Source of the DNA: Talinum fruticosum
Taxonomy: Eukaryota > Streptophyta > Magnoliopsida > Caryophyllales > Talinaceae
NCBI GenBank assembly: GCA_021018815.1
Contig: JAITYX010000047.1
Location: forward strand, 1,240,001 to 1,304,000
Length of the DNA: 64,000 nucleotides
Direction: 5' to 3'
This document shows positions 36,101 to 42,594 of this stretch, piece by piece. Each line of letters starts with the position of its first letter. Position 1 is the first letter of the stretch. Made by a program: the position numbers and the translations under genes. The notes beneath the pieces are model-generated. The model did no database searches. It was not told where the DNA came from and saw only the letters and a program-made list of their open reading frames with translations.

Positions 36101-39100
36101 ATGACTATGCTTGCTTGTTTTGTTTTAGACTTCTAAGTGTGTGTTTTGAGATATTCGAATGTTAGATTCCAGTTCTTAAGACTATATGTGGTGCTTTTAG
36201 TAGTTAAAATGTTGTCTAAACACTTTTTGATGTGCTATCTTACTTATTTATCAAAAATATGGGTTGGGAATGAATTTCAAGCATTTTTATGTAAAAAGTG
36301 CGTCTCGCTCCAAAAAGCCCGCGCCTTTGCCACGAAGCCCGCTCCCGAGCTCGGGACCCTGTGCGCTTTTTTAATCTAAGCTCTTTGACATAATTCCGCA
36401 CCCGTTCCCTTTCCATTTCCCTTTCCTAGTAAGGGGAACGCCTTCGGTGAGGAGATTGCTCCAAGTAGGCACCTTCCCATCGTCGGCCCGTGGAAACTTC
36501 TCCCTCTCCCTATGCTCAATCCATGACGACCCTAGGGGCGCGTGGCATACGGGGTGGAATCCATGTGAGAGTCCGGCAAACCGTTCATTGACCTCTCGCT
36601 TGCATAGCTTGTTCGGGCTGAATTTGTTTTGTTGTCTTCCCTTGGGAGCCCTCTTGTTGAAGACCGGCCTCTTTAGCCTCTTTTTCGAAAGCTGGAATGA
36701 CCGAACTTTGTTCACTCTGTCAAGCTCACCTCCTCGAAACGTTCCTCATAAGGTTGTGCTCCATGAGGTCTATGTACTTCTCCAAAGATAGTAACATAGA
36801 CTTCGAGGAAGGTTCTTCGCAAGAACGACGTGTGGAGTGGGTTTCTTCGAGGGTAGCCTTTGCCCATTCCTTCCTTCAAAGTAGTCATCCTTTGCTCTTT
36901 CTTTCCTACCGGTTGCTCACTCTTTGACAAAGTCCTCTCAATGATCGTCACTACAAGCTAATCATCCCCACGGACGGCCCCAATCGCTTTTGGAGAAACT
37001 TTTGTGGGTGATTTGGATAATGGCGAGAGCAATGTGATCCATGGAGGAAGGAATGTTGAGTGGTTGTGTGCCCTAAGCTCTACATTTGGTCTTGATACCT
37101 CGCAGAAAGGCCGACCCCGGATATAACCCTAGGTAAAGCCCCTCCAATGATCAAAGTTAAGAATTGGAAATGTCGGGAGATAGTAGCAAAAATATGCTAT
37201 GTCAATTGGGTTTTTATAGTGTCCGAGTGGCCTGAATGAGGTGACACAACTCGTATTTATAGCCATAGGAAGCGAAGGCTATAGTGGTAACGTTCCTTGA
37301 GGGGACTTGACCGTAAAGGCCCAAGCCTCTTATGACCTCACCGATTAGCCCCATAGTCTGTCATGGCACATTGACATGGTAAGGAGGAGTTTTTCCACAT
37401 CAATTCGCATCCAAGGGTTGTTCCTTTTTCTTTTTTAGAATTTCTTCGGGCGATGGGGGAGGGAATTCTGAATAGTCCTTATGTTGATTTTAATCACTTA
37501 ATGAAAACATTGTTAGAAAAAATACATGGAGCGATAAATATGCCAATGTGGAAAGATGATGTAGATATTAGAGAAGGATAGGCAAGAACAACAAGATCGA
37601 AAAGGACACCAATTTTTACGTGGGCCAATTTTTTACATGGAAACCCAAGTCGGGACATAACCACGTAGGGCAACGACTAACAAATCCACTATGAGTATAA
37701 ACTATCTCAAACCGATGCGCCCAAAGAGATCAAACAAAGAGAGACAAAATCTCAAATGGCCTAAAAGCTCAACGAGATTAATACAACAAATTCTCTCAAC
37801 TAACTCCGGAATATAGAAGAAACGGAGACATAGAATGGTACCAGAATGCCTCACAACAAAGCCACAAGGGAAGGTGCCTTGGGATTTCGAATGCCATAAA
37901 GTGGGATAATTGGCCACAAATGGTGGTAAGGCAGACCACACAAAGAAGTGTCATAGAGGCACATAAATTTGGCCAGAAACCCACATGAGATAAGAGTTTG
38001 CATCAATGAAATGATTGAAGAACCACCAAATAAATAGGCTTGAATGATGGTTGAAAGGGATATCTTTGGCATGTCGTGGCTAAAAACTTCTCATGATCTC
38101 TGCTGTAAATGCTCGAGTAACAAACACCAAAGAAGCTGCAAATCTCCTCAAACCATACTATTTGAAAGGGTAAAGGACACCACGGGCCTTGGGTATTACC
38201 AAGGGTAGCCCATGGTGAAAGGCGAGAGAAAAATGCATGAGTACATTGGTAAAAGGATTTTAGTGAGAGAATTAGAAATAGACCATGAAGAGGTCATGAA
38301 GCAAATGGGTAGCACAGAACAATGACTCCAAGCCAAGCCAAAAAGAACCTCAAATGGTTGAAGAACCTCCTTATAAATAGGCTAGAGTGGTCAATGAACA
38401 AGTGATCTTTGGCATGCTCCGACCGGAAAACTGATCTCATAACTTGGCTAATAAAAACCAAAACTAAAGCACCACTAACCTCCATAAAATGGCAACCAAT
38501 TAAGCAGCAAACAAAAAGGCAATATGGCCATGGGTCGTGGCAAACACCACGGGTGACAGAAGCTAGGCAAAAGCATTTTAGTGAGAGTTAAAATGGGCCT
38601 TGAAGTAAATGGGCAGCATGTGAAGAATGAAAGCAAGACAAGCCATAATCAGAATTTGGGACACAAAACCCAACAAACATTAAGAAATTAGCAAAGTATC
38701 TTCCATGCAGCTCTTCTCCCTCGGTTCATCAGCACCCTATACGGATACTGAAGCATGGCAACCTTCATGATTATAGAACTAGGATAACTTTCATCACAAT
38801 GTTTAATTTCAAACAGCAATTTATCATAAAGGGAACAAGAAGTAATAATCCCACCATCATTCAGTAAAACTCAAAGTTTCCACTATCCATGCTCCCAAAA
38901 TCTTGTGAATTTTCTTAGTTGGAAAAAAATTATTTGATAGCCAACGAACCTGCTGCCAAGAGTTCATTCAAAATATATCCCCCTTCTATCAGAAATAAAG
39001 ATGAAGAGTAACCTAGCATATGCAACAACATATAATAGTGCATTAAACCGTAAAAGTATCATAAAGGTTTCAAGGACCTACAGGACGAGGAAGTAGGCCT

Positions 39101-41845
39101 TTGGACCGACGTTTAACATTCACATCAATGGCAAGTGACTTTGCCAAGCGACTCAATTTCATGCTGCCCTGCATGCGCCACATCACACAGTTGTCACCTC
39201 AATGTTCAGAAACTCAACCGAAAGAAGGTTATTCATGCAGTTGTGTAAATACCATTCCAAGTTGCCCATTAGAGAATACAACTCTTATTCCCTGCCGTGC
39301 AAAGTAGGCTGCCCAGGCATTGCGGTCTGACATGGATATCATATCTTCTCTATTCAAAACTAAAATTTTTTGCGATTCCCAATCCACAAGTCCATCTGTT
39401 TAACTTAAATAAATTTATTAGTGAGAAATAGATAAAGAGCTATACAGTCAACAAAACTAAACAAACATGACTTCTCATCAACTTATGTAACACAGAAAAA
39501 CAGCCATGATTTTCTCTGACCATGATTACAGACACACCAAAATGACCCACCTGAGGATGACTTGTAGACGTTGGAATTCTTGCATCTCGTACCTCTATCA
39601 CAACATCCATCAATTTCAGTTGCTCCTTAAGTTCTTTTTCTGTTTTTGCTATATGACCAGGATACCACTGTTTATTTGACAGCAAGCAATAACCATCATT
39701 ATAAACAATGCTACTAATGATGATCCCTGATGGTATGATGACCAAAGACAAATACTTCATACCTGTACAGGACGTAGTGCCTTTGTCCACTGATAAAGAT
39801 CTGTGTCAAGATCAAACCAGTCATCCTCCTCCTCAGTGCCATCCAGTACACCATAGGATTTGTCATTATTGTTTCTGTGGTTCCCACCAACAGTCTGCAT
39901 ACTTTTATAAGATTTAAATGTATACACATTTAGCCCACCAAAGTATGGACTTCAGAGTAATTTTCGACAGTCAATATAGCTTATTGGAAAGCCGAATAAT
40001 ATTTTTGTAAGATTGAACAAATAACAATAGAGAGGCAATGTAGCATGTGAACAAAAGACAAGCAATAACTTGTTTATCCACAACACTTGAAAGAAATACC
40101 AACGAAGTCTTGGACTAGAGGTCAAGACTGAGGTCCTCGGTTCACTAGGTCCCCGGTTCCCCCAGTTGTATTAAAATTGTATTATATTGCCCTTTGCGGC
40201 TCCTTGGACAGAAAAAAACAACATTTGAAAGAAATCAAGCATTTGCAAACAGATTACTAATAACTGTTAGTAACCTCAATCCACAGGATCAAATATACTT
40301 AATTTTTCATGGGATTCTATTTATGCATGCATGGATTTTGTGCATGTGTGTTGTGCCTACATGTGGTTAAAACCTCCTAAATATGGCATCATGCAGGATT
40401 TACATGCCACACATTAGGGAAACCACATGAAGAAAGGAGAAAAGGTCAAAATCAATTAAATGAGCCCTAGACCAAAAGTTAAGAGCTGGAAGCTGAGCTG
40501 ATTGTTTGTCTCTAAATTAGCTTGTTTTTCCTTAGAGAAAGAAGTGAAATTGTTAATGATATACTTGAAATGATTCTAACATGAATTTTACTTGAGTAAG
40601 TTGACTAGTTAAAAGATCAAATTATTGGTCCACATTCGGAAAGCAATTCCAAATGACATTCTCTTCACCAATGGATAGCATGTCATGTTGTTTAATGAAC
40701 GAACAATTACATTTAAGGTAAATCATGTTTCCCAACATTAAAGACATAGCTCCACTATCCGCCAATTTCATCTATACCGATTAGAGAATACTACGAGACT
40801 AAACGGTATAAGAACTTGATTCCTCTTCCAATCTACGAACCACTATACAAAGGATCACTTAGGCTTGGTTCTTTTTAGAAGCTTACACCTTCTTACAATT
40901 CTTTACACCTTCTTATAACTAACCTTACCGCTGTCTTCCAACTCCTTACAACTTCTTACAACATTATAACTTCCAGCTTTACAGTGCCTTTTCGTGTTAC
41001 AATTCCTTACATCTAAACGGAAAGGCCTCGGAGAAGCATTATTGGCTCACAGAACAAGTACTCATGCTAGGCCCATTCCCTAATCAATTGGAAGCCTAAA
41101 AATGCTCTCCAGCTTCGAAAAGCATAGTTGGTAGCAGTTGAGGTCAAACAAAAGCCACGCAAGTACCAAATATGCAAAGAGTAGCTGCACTTTAGTTCCA
41201 GTAGTAAACACATAGGAACCATACTCAAGTACATGCAAGTCCAAACAGCAGATAGCATGTCTCAAACATCAAGCATAGAAATGGTGCTCAAATATCCAAC
41301 ATAATCGATCGACACAACCTGTTTCCTTAATTTGTCTTCCACAAATTGGCATTATCTCGAAATCTGTCATGACGCACCCCCCAAAATTTAATATAATCCA
41401 GTTCACGTCCAATCCACGAGCCACCAACAAACAGGCAAGTTTCGCAATTCAAATGCTATCCCAGATTCTCAACAATACCAACTAAACCAGTAACACATGC
41501 AATTGGGAAGAACCAAAAATTATGGATGCTGCCAAGTGCCGAGCGCCAAGTGCAGAACAAGGAATTGCATTTTATACCCACAAAGCATTTGCCGAGAAAG
41601 TCAATCTCAGTAGGATATAAAGCACCCGATATCAAGTATAGAGGGGAAAAAGTTTGTGGAGATTAAATGGCAATTGGCAAACGATAAAGAAAGTATAGAC
41701 CCTATACCTGAATGGTAGGAGAGGATGCCAGATTATCTAAGGCGAGTACTGCCACCGGATGCCTAGACGTGAGAGACCGGTGTTGGGAAAAGTGGGCGTT
41801 GATTGCAGAATTGGGTAGATTTAACGCACAGAATTGGAATGCCAT
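13695..41845 (-). CDS. DGP3: DAR GTPase 3-like circularly permuted GTPase (chloroplast type), one frameshift
   Basis: Predicted YlqF/RbgA-family GTPase acting in organellar ribosome assembly (bacterial RbgA matures the 50S subunit; the role here is by homology). Nine coding exons, right to left: 41845-41708, 39894-39763, 39667-39551, 39395-39253, 39168-39082, 15186-15071, 14530-14349, 14221-14164, 13851-13695. All junctions are GT-AG and keep phase. The G motifs come in permuted order: DAR motif ([10 protein letters not shown]), G4 (LNREDM), G1 (GYPNVGKSS), G3 (LLDSPG). The N-terminal 46 residues are Ser/Arg-rich with few acidic residues, like a transit peptide. The joined length is 1130 nt, one short of 377 codons including the stop. 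The missing base is in an A run at 39366-39371 ([12 protein letters not shown]). The C-terminus read here is ERPP plus 12 residues to a TAA; a further splice at CCAG|GTAGTT is possible. Intron 5 is about 23.9 kb. Confidence 0.88.
15427..16698 (-). mobile_element. Small non-autonomous LTR retroelement (TRIM/LARD-like)
   Basis: Two direct LTRs of about 382-385 bp (15427-15808 and 16314-16698) flank a 505-bp interior with no gag or pol. Each LTR begins TGTAGG with GCTCTGAGAGCAATTCCTAC on the plus strand. Next to the right LTR the minus strand reads TTGTTATCAGAGC (16297-16309), close to the tRNA-Met PBS TTGGTATCAGAGC, so transcription runs right to left. The interior open frame (15834-16025, minus) is unlike any known protein. 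Total 1272 bp, in DGP3 intron 5. No clear TSD; the LTRs differ at many positions, so the insertion is old. Confidence 0.82.
16699..17753. other. Intron sequence without recognisable features
   Basis: AT-rich DGP3 intron-5 sequence. Only a 17-base echo of the LTR end (GTTAATAAGAAACCTACGA near 16817) and a near-duplicate pair, CAGTGAAGCACTTTCATATT (17523) and CAGTGAAGCACCTTCATATT (17581), stand out. Confidence 0.5.
17754..18300 (-). repeat. Probable LTR-derived sequence with four short repeats
   Basis: Four copies of CCGATTCACTyTGCGTTyTC followed by TAAGA (about 17978, 18042, 18088 and 18161; the last diverges at the end) sit upstream, on the plus strand, of a minus-strand TATA-like box (CTCTATAAAAGGCC near 18262-18275). 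The layout (ACAACTAGGxxTTTGGTT, then CACTCACAA, then TTCATCAAA) resembles 58840-58960, so both may belong to one LTR family. The frame at 17848-18144 just translates the repeats (RFTLRxLR) and is not a convincing gene. Confidence 0.45.
18301..19671. other. Unassigned intron sequence
   Basis: A 152-codon minus frame (18666-19124) and an overlapping plus frame resemble no family I know, and both lack gene-like context. A 36-bp tandem duplication (CTTAAAGAAAAATACAATAC and following bases) occurs at about 19557-19626, directly left of the Tat LTR. Confidence 0.4.
19672..20131 (-). repeat. 3' LTR of the Tat-type element
   Basis: 460 bp. It shares blocks with 36987-37402 throughout: GGAGAAACTTTTGTGGGTGA, AAAGCCCCTCC(G/A)ATGATCAAA, CTCGTATTTATAGCCATA and TTCCACATCA. 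Divergence is heavy, including indels, so the element is old. Confidence 0.82.
20219..20640. repeat. Degenerate GA/CC-rich low-complexity block in the Tat 3' spacer
   Basis: Irregular repeats of short words such as CCATGACGAGG, ACCATGACAAGGACA and GATGACAACC. In one plus frame they give an Asp/His/Glu-rich peptide; both other openings (plus 20235-20645, minus 20219-20626) are by-products. Tat/Ogre-type elements commonly carry such repeats between integrase and 3' LTR (family knowledge). Confidence 0.6.
20809..21153. repeat. Tandem repeats in the Tat 3' spacer
   Basis: About four copies of a 55-80 bp unit centred on GGTGAACGACATCAAAATGT, then GTGAAGGCCTTG or similar (20840, 20910, 20990, 21060). 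Between them is a 15-bp direct duplication, GCTAAGGGGCTAAGG, at 20938-20970. Open on the plus strand only because the repeat unit lacks stops. Confidence 0.7.
21443..22635 (+). mobile_element. Ty1/copia-type solo LTR inside the Tat element
   Basis: 1193 bp starting TGTTGG and ending CTAACA, with CGAGT (21438-21442) and TGAGT (22636-22640) as a 4/5 target duplication. The 3' end carries CCTATTCAACCCCCATAGGG, the conserved stretch of many plant copia LTRs (CCTATTCACCCCC...). AGATATAAAAGAAATC near 22182-22197 is a likely TATA region. No PBS or coding sequence follows, so it is a solo LTR left by LTR-LTR recombination. Confidence 0.82.
22641..23760. other. Tat 3' spacer, continued
   Basis: Resumes the Tat spacer after the solo LTR. 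A short plus frame (22949-23137) ends in a Lys/Asp/Glu-rich tail ([10 protein letters not shown]) but has no start context or homologue I recognise. It resembles the acidic repeat-derived frames of this spacer. Nothing else is recognisable. Confidence 0.4.
23770..24540 (-). pseudogene. Tat-lineage integrase remnant
   Basis: Minus strand. GPFPVAIG near 24465, then after a frameshift [19 protein letters not shown] near 24380-24440, the integrase core of Tat-type gypsy elements (usually KYLFVAVDYFTKWVEAEPL). The C-terminal part reads [19 protein letters not shown] near 23810-23865. A 22-bp repeat (CTTCCAATCTAACCTACCTA) at 24059-24130 interrupts the region. Stops and frameshifts throughout. Confidence 0.75.
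24059..24130. repeat. About 22-bp tandem repeat
   Basis: CTTCCAATCTAACCTACCTAAG in three imperfect copies (24059, 24081 and, after a short gap, 24117) within the integrase remnant. Confidence 0.85.
24897..25270 (+). repeat. LTR-like segment with internal duplications
   Basis: Between the Tat remnant and the plus-strand gypsy RNase H. Two ~90-bp blocks (24908-24995 and 25002-25091, TATTCCATTGGxxTGATTxT...) and two ~60-bp blocks (TTTATTTTTGTTGGATGCAT at 25080 and 25142) are duplicated. CCCTATAAATATGCG (25229-25243) could be a TATA box. Ends TG...CA are plausible (24887, 25268) but no TSD was found. Confidence 0.4.
25677..29610 (+). mobile_element. hAT-1, DNA transposon with 8-bp TSD
   Basis: 3934 bp, starting CTATGTTACGAAAA and ending TTCTCTTAACATAG (inverted CTATGTTAAGAGAA), flanked by perfect 8-bp duplications CTTGGAAA (25669-25676 and 29611-29618). 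Removing the element and one duplication rejoins the gypsy frame, which confirms both borders. It encodes a decayed BED-finger/DUF659/hAT-dimerisation transposase. The 5' 900 bp are pyrimidine-rich, with overlapping chance frames at 25861-26234. Confidence 0.93.
26605..29195 (+). pseudogene. hAT-1 transposase, decayed
   Basis: Segments in order: BED-type zinc finger (WSYF then [20 protein letters not shown], near residue 30-75); DUF659 ([20 protein letters not shown] at about 27355-27415; [30 protein letters not shown] at 27519-27665); the catalytic-core stretch [16 protein letters not shown] (27799-27850) and [20 protein letters not shown] (27955-28014); [16 protein letters not shown]; then [20 protein letters not shown] and SSSGCERNW of the C-terminal dimerisation domain (28520-28630). 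Introns are likely near 27135-27220 and 28725-28805. An acidic tail (29060-29195) ends DSNDDH. At least three frameshifts break it. In the family the protein binds TIRs and cuts DNA in the nucleus. Confidence 0.9.
29962..30169. mobile_element. Small MITE in the gypsy integrase
   Basis: 208 bp. The left end GGGCTGTTCGACTTTATATG pairs imperfectly with the inverted right end GGGCCTATTTGAACTTACAT. It interrupts the integrase between PCH(T) and HDASKAANL. The interior is built of TTTATGTTCG repeats, typical of hAT-like MITEs with TAGGGCTGTTC ends (family knowledge). TSD eroded. Confidence 0.65.
30251..30811. mobile_element. 561-bp non-autonomous hAT element, hAT-2 family
   Basis: Ends CTTAGTTTAAATAAGC (left) and, inverted, CTTAGTTTAAAAAAGCGC (right). 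Flanked by GGTCTCAA (30243-30250) and GGTCTCGA (30812-30819), a 7/8 duplication. Both subterminal regions are rich in GCGC/GGGC words, as in hAT-2 (32937-36380), whose ends are nearly the same. No coding capacity. The gypsy integrase frame resumes to its right after a frameshift. Confidence 0.88.
31447..31644 (+). repeat. In-frame 99-bp tandem duplication in gypsy pol
   Basis: The C-terminal segment FNV(D/A)[10 protein letters not shown] followed by SLRTNSFQ(D/E)RG is present twice with a 99-bp (33-codon) period at 31447 and 31546. The second unit has three extra bases. The duplication keeps the frame. Confidence 0.92.
31761..32936 (+). repeat. 3' non-coding end and probable 3' LTR of the plus-strand gypsy
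   Basis: No coding sequence. CCCCTATATAAAGCCTCC (32489-32506) is a TATA-box-like stretch, placed as in an LTR promoter. A 16-bp direct repeat (AGCTTCATCAACTATATCA) occurs at 31834 and 31857, and CTTTGCTGCCCCTTTTTGGTTTCGA recurs at 32694 and 32737. The LTR start (about 31990-32000) and end were not resolved; hAT-2 begins at 32937. Confidence 0.5.
32937..36380 (+). mobile_element. hAT-2, DNA transposon
   Basis: 3444 bp. The left end CTTAGTTTAAAAAGGGC pairs with the inverted right end CTTAGATTAAAAAAGCGCAC. Subterminal sequence on both sides is GCGC/GGGC-rich. Flanks CTCTTCAC (32929-32936) and CTCTTTGA (36381-36388) share only the first five bases, so the duplication is weak or the two sides were rearranged. 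It carries a second, different, decayed hAT transposase. It separates the plus-strand gypsy LTR from the Tat gag remnant. Confidence 0.82.
33609..36046 (+). pseudogene. hAT-2 transposase, decayed
   Basis: Starts [13 protein letters not shown] with a broken BED finger ([20 protein letters not shown] in a shifted frame; [16 protein letters not shown]). A Lys-rich linker leads to [14 protein letters not shown] (34140-34180). Then [18 protein letters not shown] near 34267-34320, [12 protein letters not shown] sequence at 34478-34508, [14 protein letters not shown] (34906-34950), [17 protein letters not shown] (34990-35040), [20 protein letters not shown] (35174-35235), CERNW-like sequence near 35435 and [20 protein letters not shown] (35634-35694). 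The tail is strongly acidic (to 36046). Frameshifts and stops occur throughout. A TTC-rich tract precedes it (33240-33480). Confidence 0.88.
36390..36951 (-). pseudogene. Probable Tat gag remnant
   Basis: Minus frames 36712-36951 and 36371-36715 lie directly downstream (minus sense) of the Tat PBS, where gag belongs. The Lys/Arg/Gln-rich composition ([20 protein letters not shown]) and the position suggest the C-terminal half of gag. I could not match the sequence firmly, so the call rests on location. Confidence 0.45.
36968..36986 (-). other. Primer-binding site region of the Tat-type element
   Basis: The minus strand reads TTGGGGCCGTCCGTGGGGA, adjoining the 5' LTR edge within a few bases. 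Compare TTGGCGCCGTCTGTGGGGA, common in Tat/Retand elements. The differences are C/T- or G/A-type decay and one C-to-G. Confidence 0.65.
36987..37402 (-). repeat. 5' LTR of the Tat-type element
   Basis: 416 bp, the partner of 19672-20131. The minus-strand GGCTATAAATACGAG (TATA box) is at 37252-37266. The right flank ATTCG nearly matches ATTTG at the far end of the element. Confidence 0.82.
37511..38675 (-). mobile_element. Ty1/copia-type solo LTR with perfect TSD
   Basis: 1165 bp, TGTTAG...CCCAACA, flanked by AACAT (37506-37510) and AACAT (38676-38680). On the minus strand it begins TGTTGGGTTTTGTGTCC and near its 3' end reads CCTACGTGGTTATGTCCCGA and GGGTTTCCATGTAAAA, the hallmark of many plant copia LTRs. 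A 343-bp internal tandem duplication is present (AAATGATTGAAGAACC at 38009, AAATGGTTGAAGAACC at 38352). It lies about 400 bp from DGP3 exon 5, inside intron 5. Confidence 0.88.
39082..41845 (-). CDS. DGP3: DGP3-like 5' exon block (exons 1-5)
   Basis: Exon 1 (41708-41845) is the 46-codon transit-peptide-like start, [13 protein letters not shown]. Exon 2 (39763-39894) is acidic, with [20 protein letters not shown]. Exon 3 (39551-39667) has [18 protein letters not shown] and the DAR motif. Exon 4 (39253-39395) has G4 NREDM and the one-base A-run deficit. Exon 5 (39082-39168) reads [14 protein letters not shown] and KGLLPRP, ending in donor GTAGGT. Exon lengths are 138, 132, 117, 143 and 87; only the 143-nt exon breaks modulo 3. 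Intron 1 (39895-41707) has repeated CTTCTTACAA words near 40890-40960 and no genes. Confidence 0.9.
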
Positions 41846-42594
41846 AGCGACTCGAGTCACCAAGTAATGGAATGAGCAGCTCTTTCTTTTCTGGATAAGA
41901 CTATTTGGAAATGTACACTTGACGTTGGTTTCAAATCGATCTTCAATAGTTGAATAGTACCCGAAATTAGGGGCGAGGTGAGCATGTCCCACGGCCACGA
42001 GTATCGTGGAATCTCAACGAAATTGGTCACACATATAAGATTTTGGAGCAAGTTTTCTAAAATTTATAAAGTTATTCGGTTCCAATAATAAACCCTCAAA
42101 TTGGAGTTTAAATAGTTTAAAGATAAGTTTAAGAGTTTAAATGATTTAAAGATAAGTTTAAATTTTTAGAATTGTGGAGTACCTAGAAGCGTTTCTACAT
42201 TTTCAATTTTTTTAGTTTTTAATTATTAATATGAGATTCAACTAATTTTCACTTTTAATTGTTAATATGATGTTCAATCTATAATTGATTAAATAATTCT
42301 AAGTAATACCAATAAATACCTCTAGTTGTTTTCTTTTTATAATAATAATGATATGGACAAGATACCCTCAAACCGAAACCAACCTCGCGAGTTCGGATTC
42401 AAGTTCTTGAAATTCGAGAACCAGGTCAAACGAGTTCCCGTTTAGCTTCCTAAAATTCAAGAGTCGGTCAAACAAGTTTAAATTTAGGTTGCCGGTTTTG
42501 GGACGAGGATACACGAAAGTGCTCACCCCTACCCGAAATGATATTATAGAACCTCGAATATCGGAATATTGTACACGTTGCATTTAGATGTGCC
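41846..42594. promoter_or_regulatory. Upstream region of the DGP3-like gene
   Basis: Presumed 5' UTR and promoter of the minus-strand GTPase, by position only. AT-rich, with a short duplicated stretch (GTTTAAAxxxTTTAAAGATAAG at 42110-42165). The LINE 2 tail begins near 42595, so the upstream intergenic space is about 750 bp. No clear TATA box could be assigned. Confidence 0.35.

Larger units (their letters stand above)
19672..37402 (-). mobile_element. Outer Tat-type Ty3/gypsy element, heavily nested
   Basis: Related LTRs at 19672-20131 (3') and 36987-37402 (5') define one minus-strand element. Both begin near GGAGAAACTTTTGTGGGTGA, contain minus-strand GGCTATAAATACGAG, and end CCACATCA. Flanking pentamers are ATTTG (19667-19671) and ATTCG (37403-37407), a 4/5 match. 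The PBS-side sequence at the 5' LTR reads TTGGGGCCGTCCGTGGGGA, like the TTGGCGCCGTCTGTGGGGA common in Tat/Retand elements. Own parts that survive are a gag-like stretch (36390-36951), integrase (about 23770-24540) and a long 3' spacer with tandem repeats. Protease, RT and RNase H are missing, presumably deleted or displaced by the insertions now inside it. The element accounts for about 17.7 kb of DGP3 intron 5. Confidence 0.8.
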
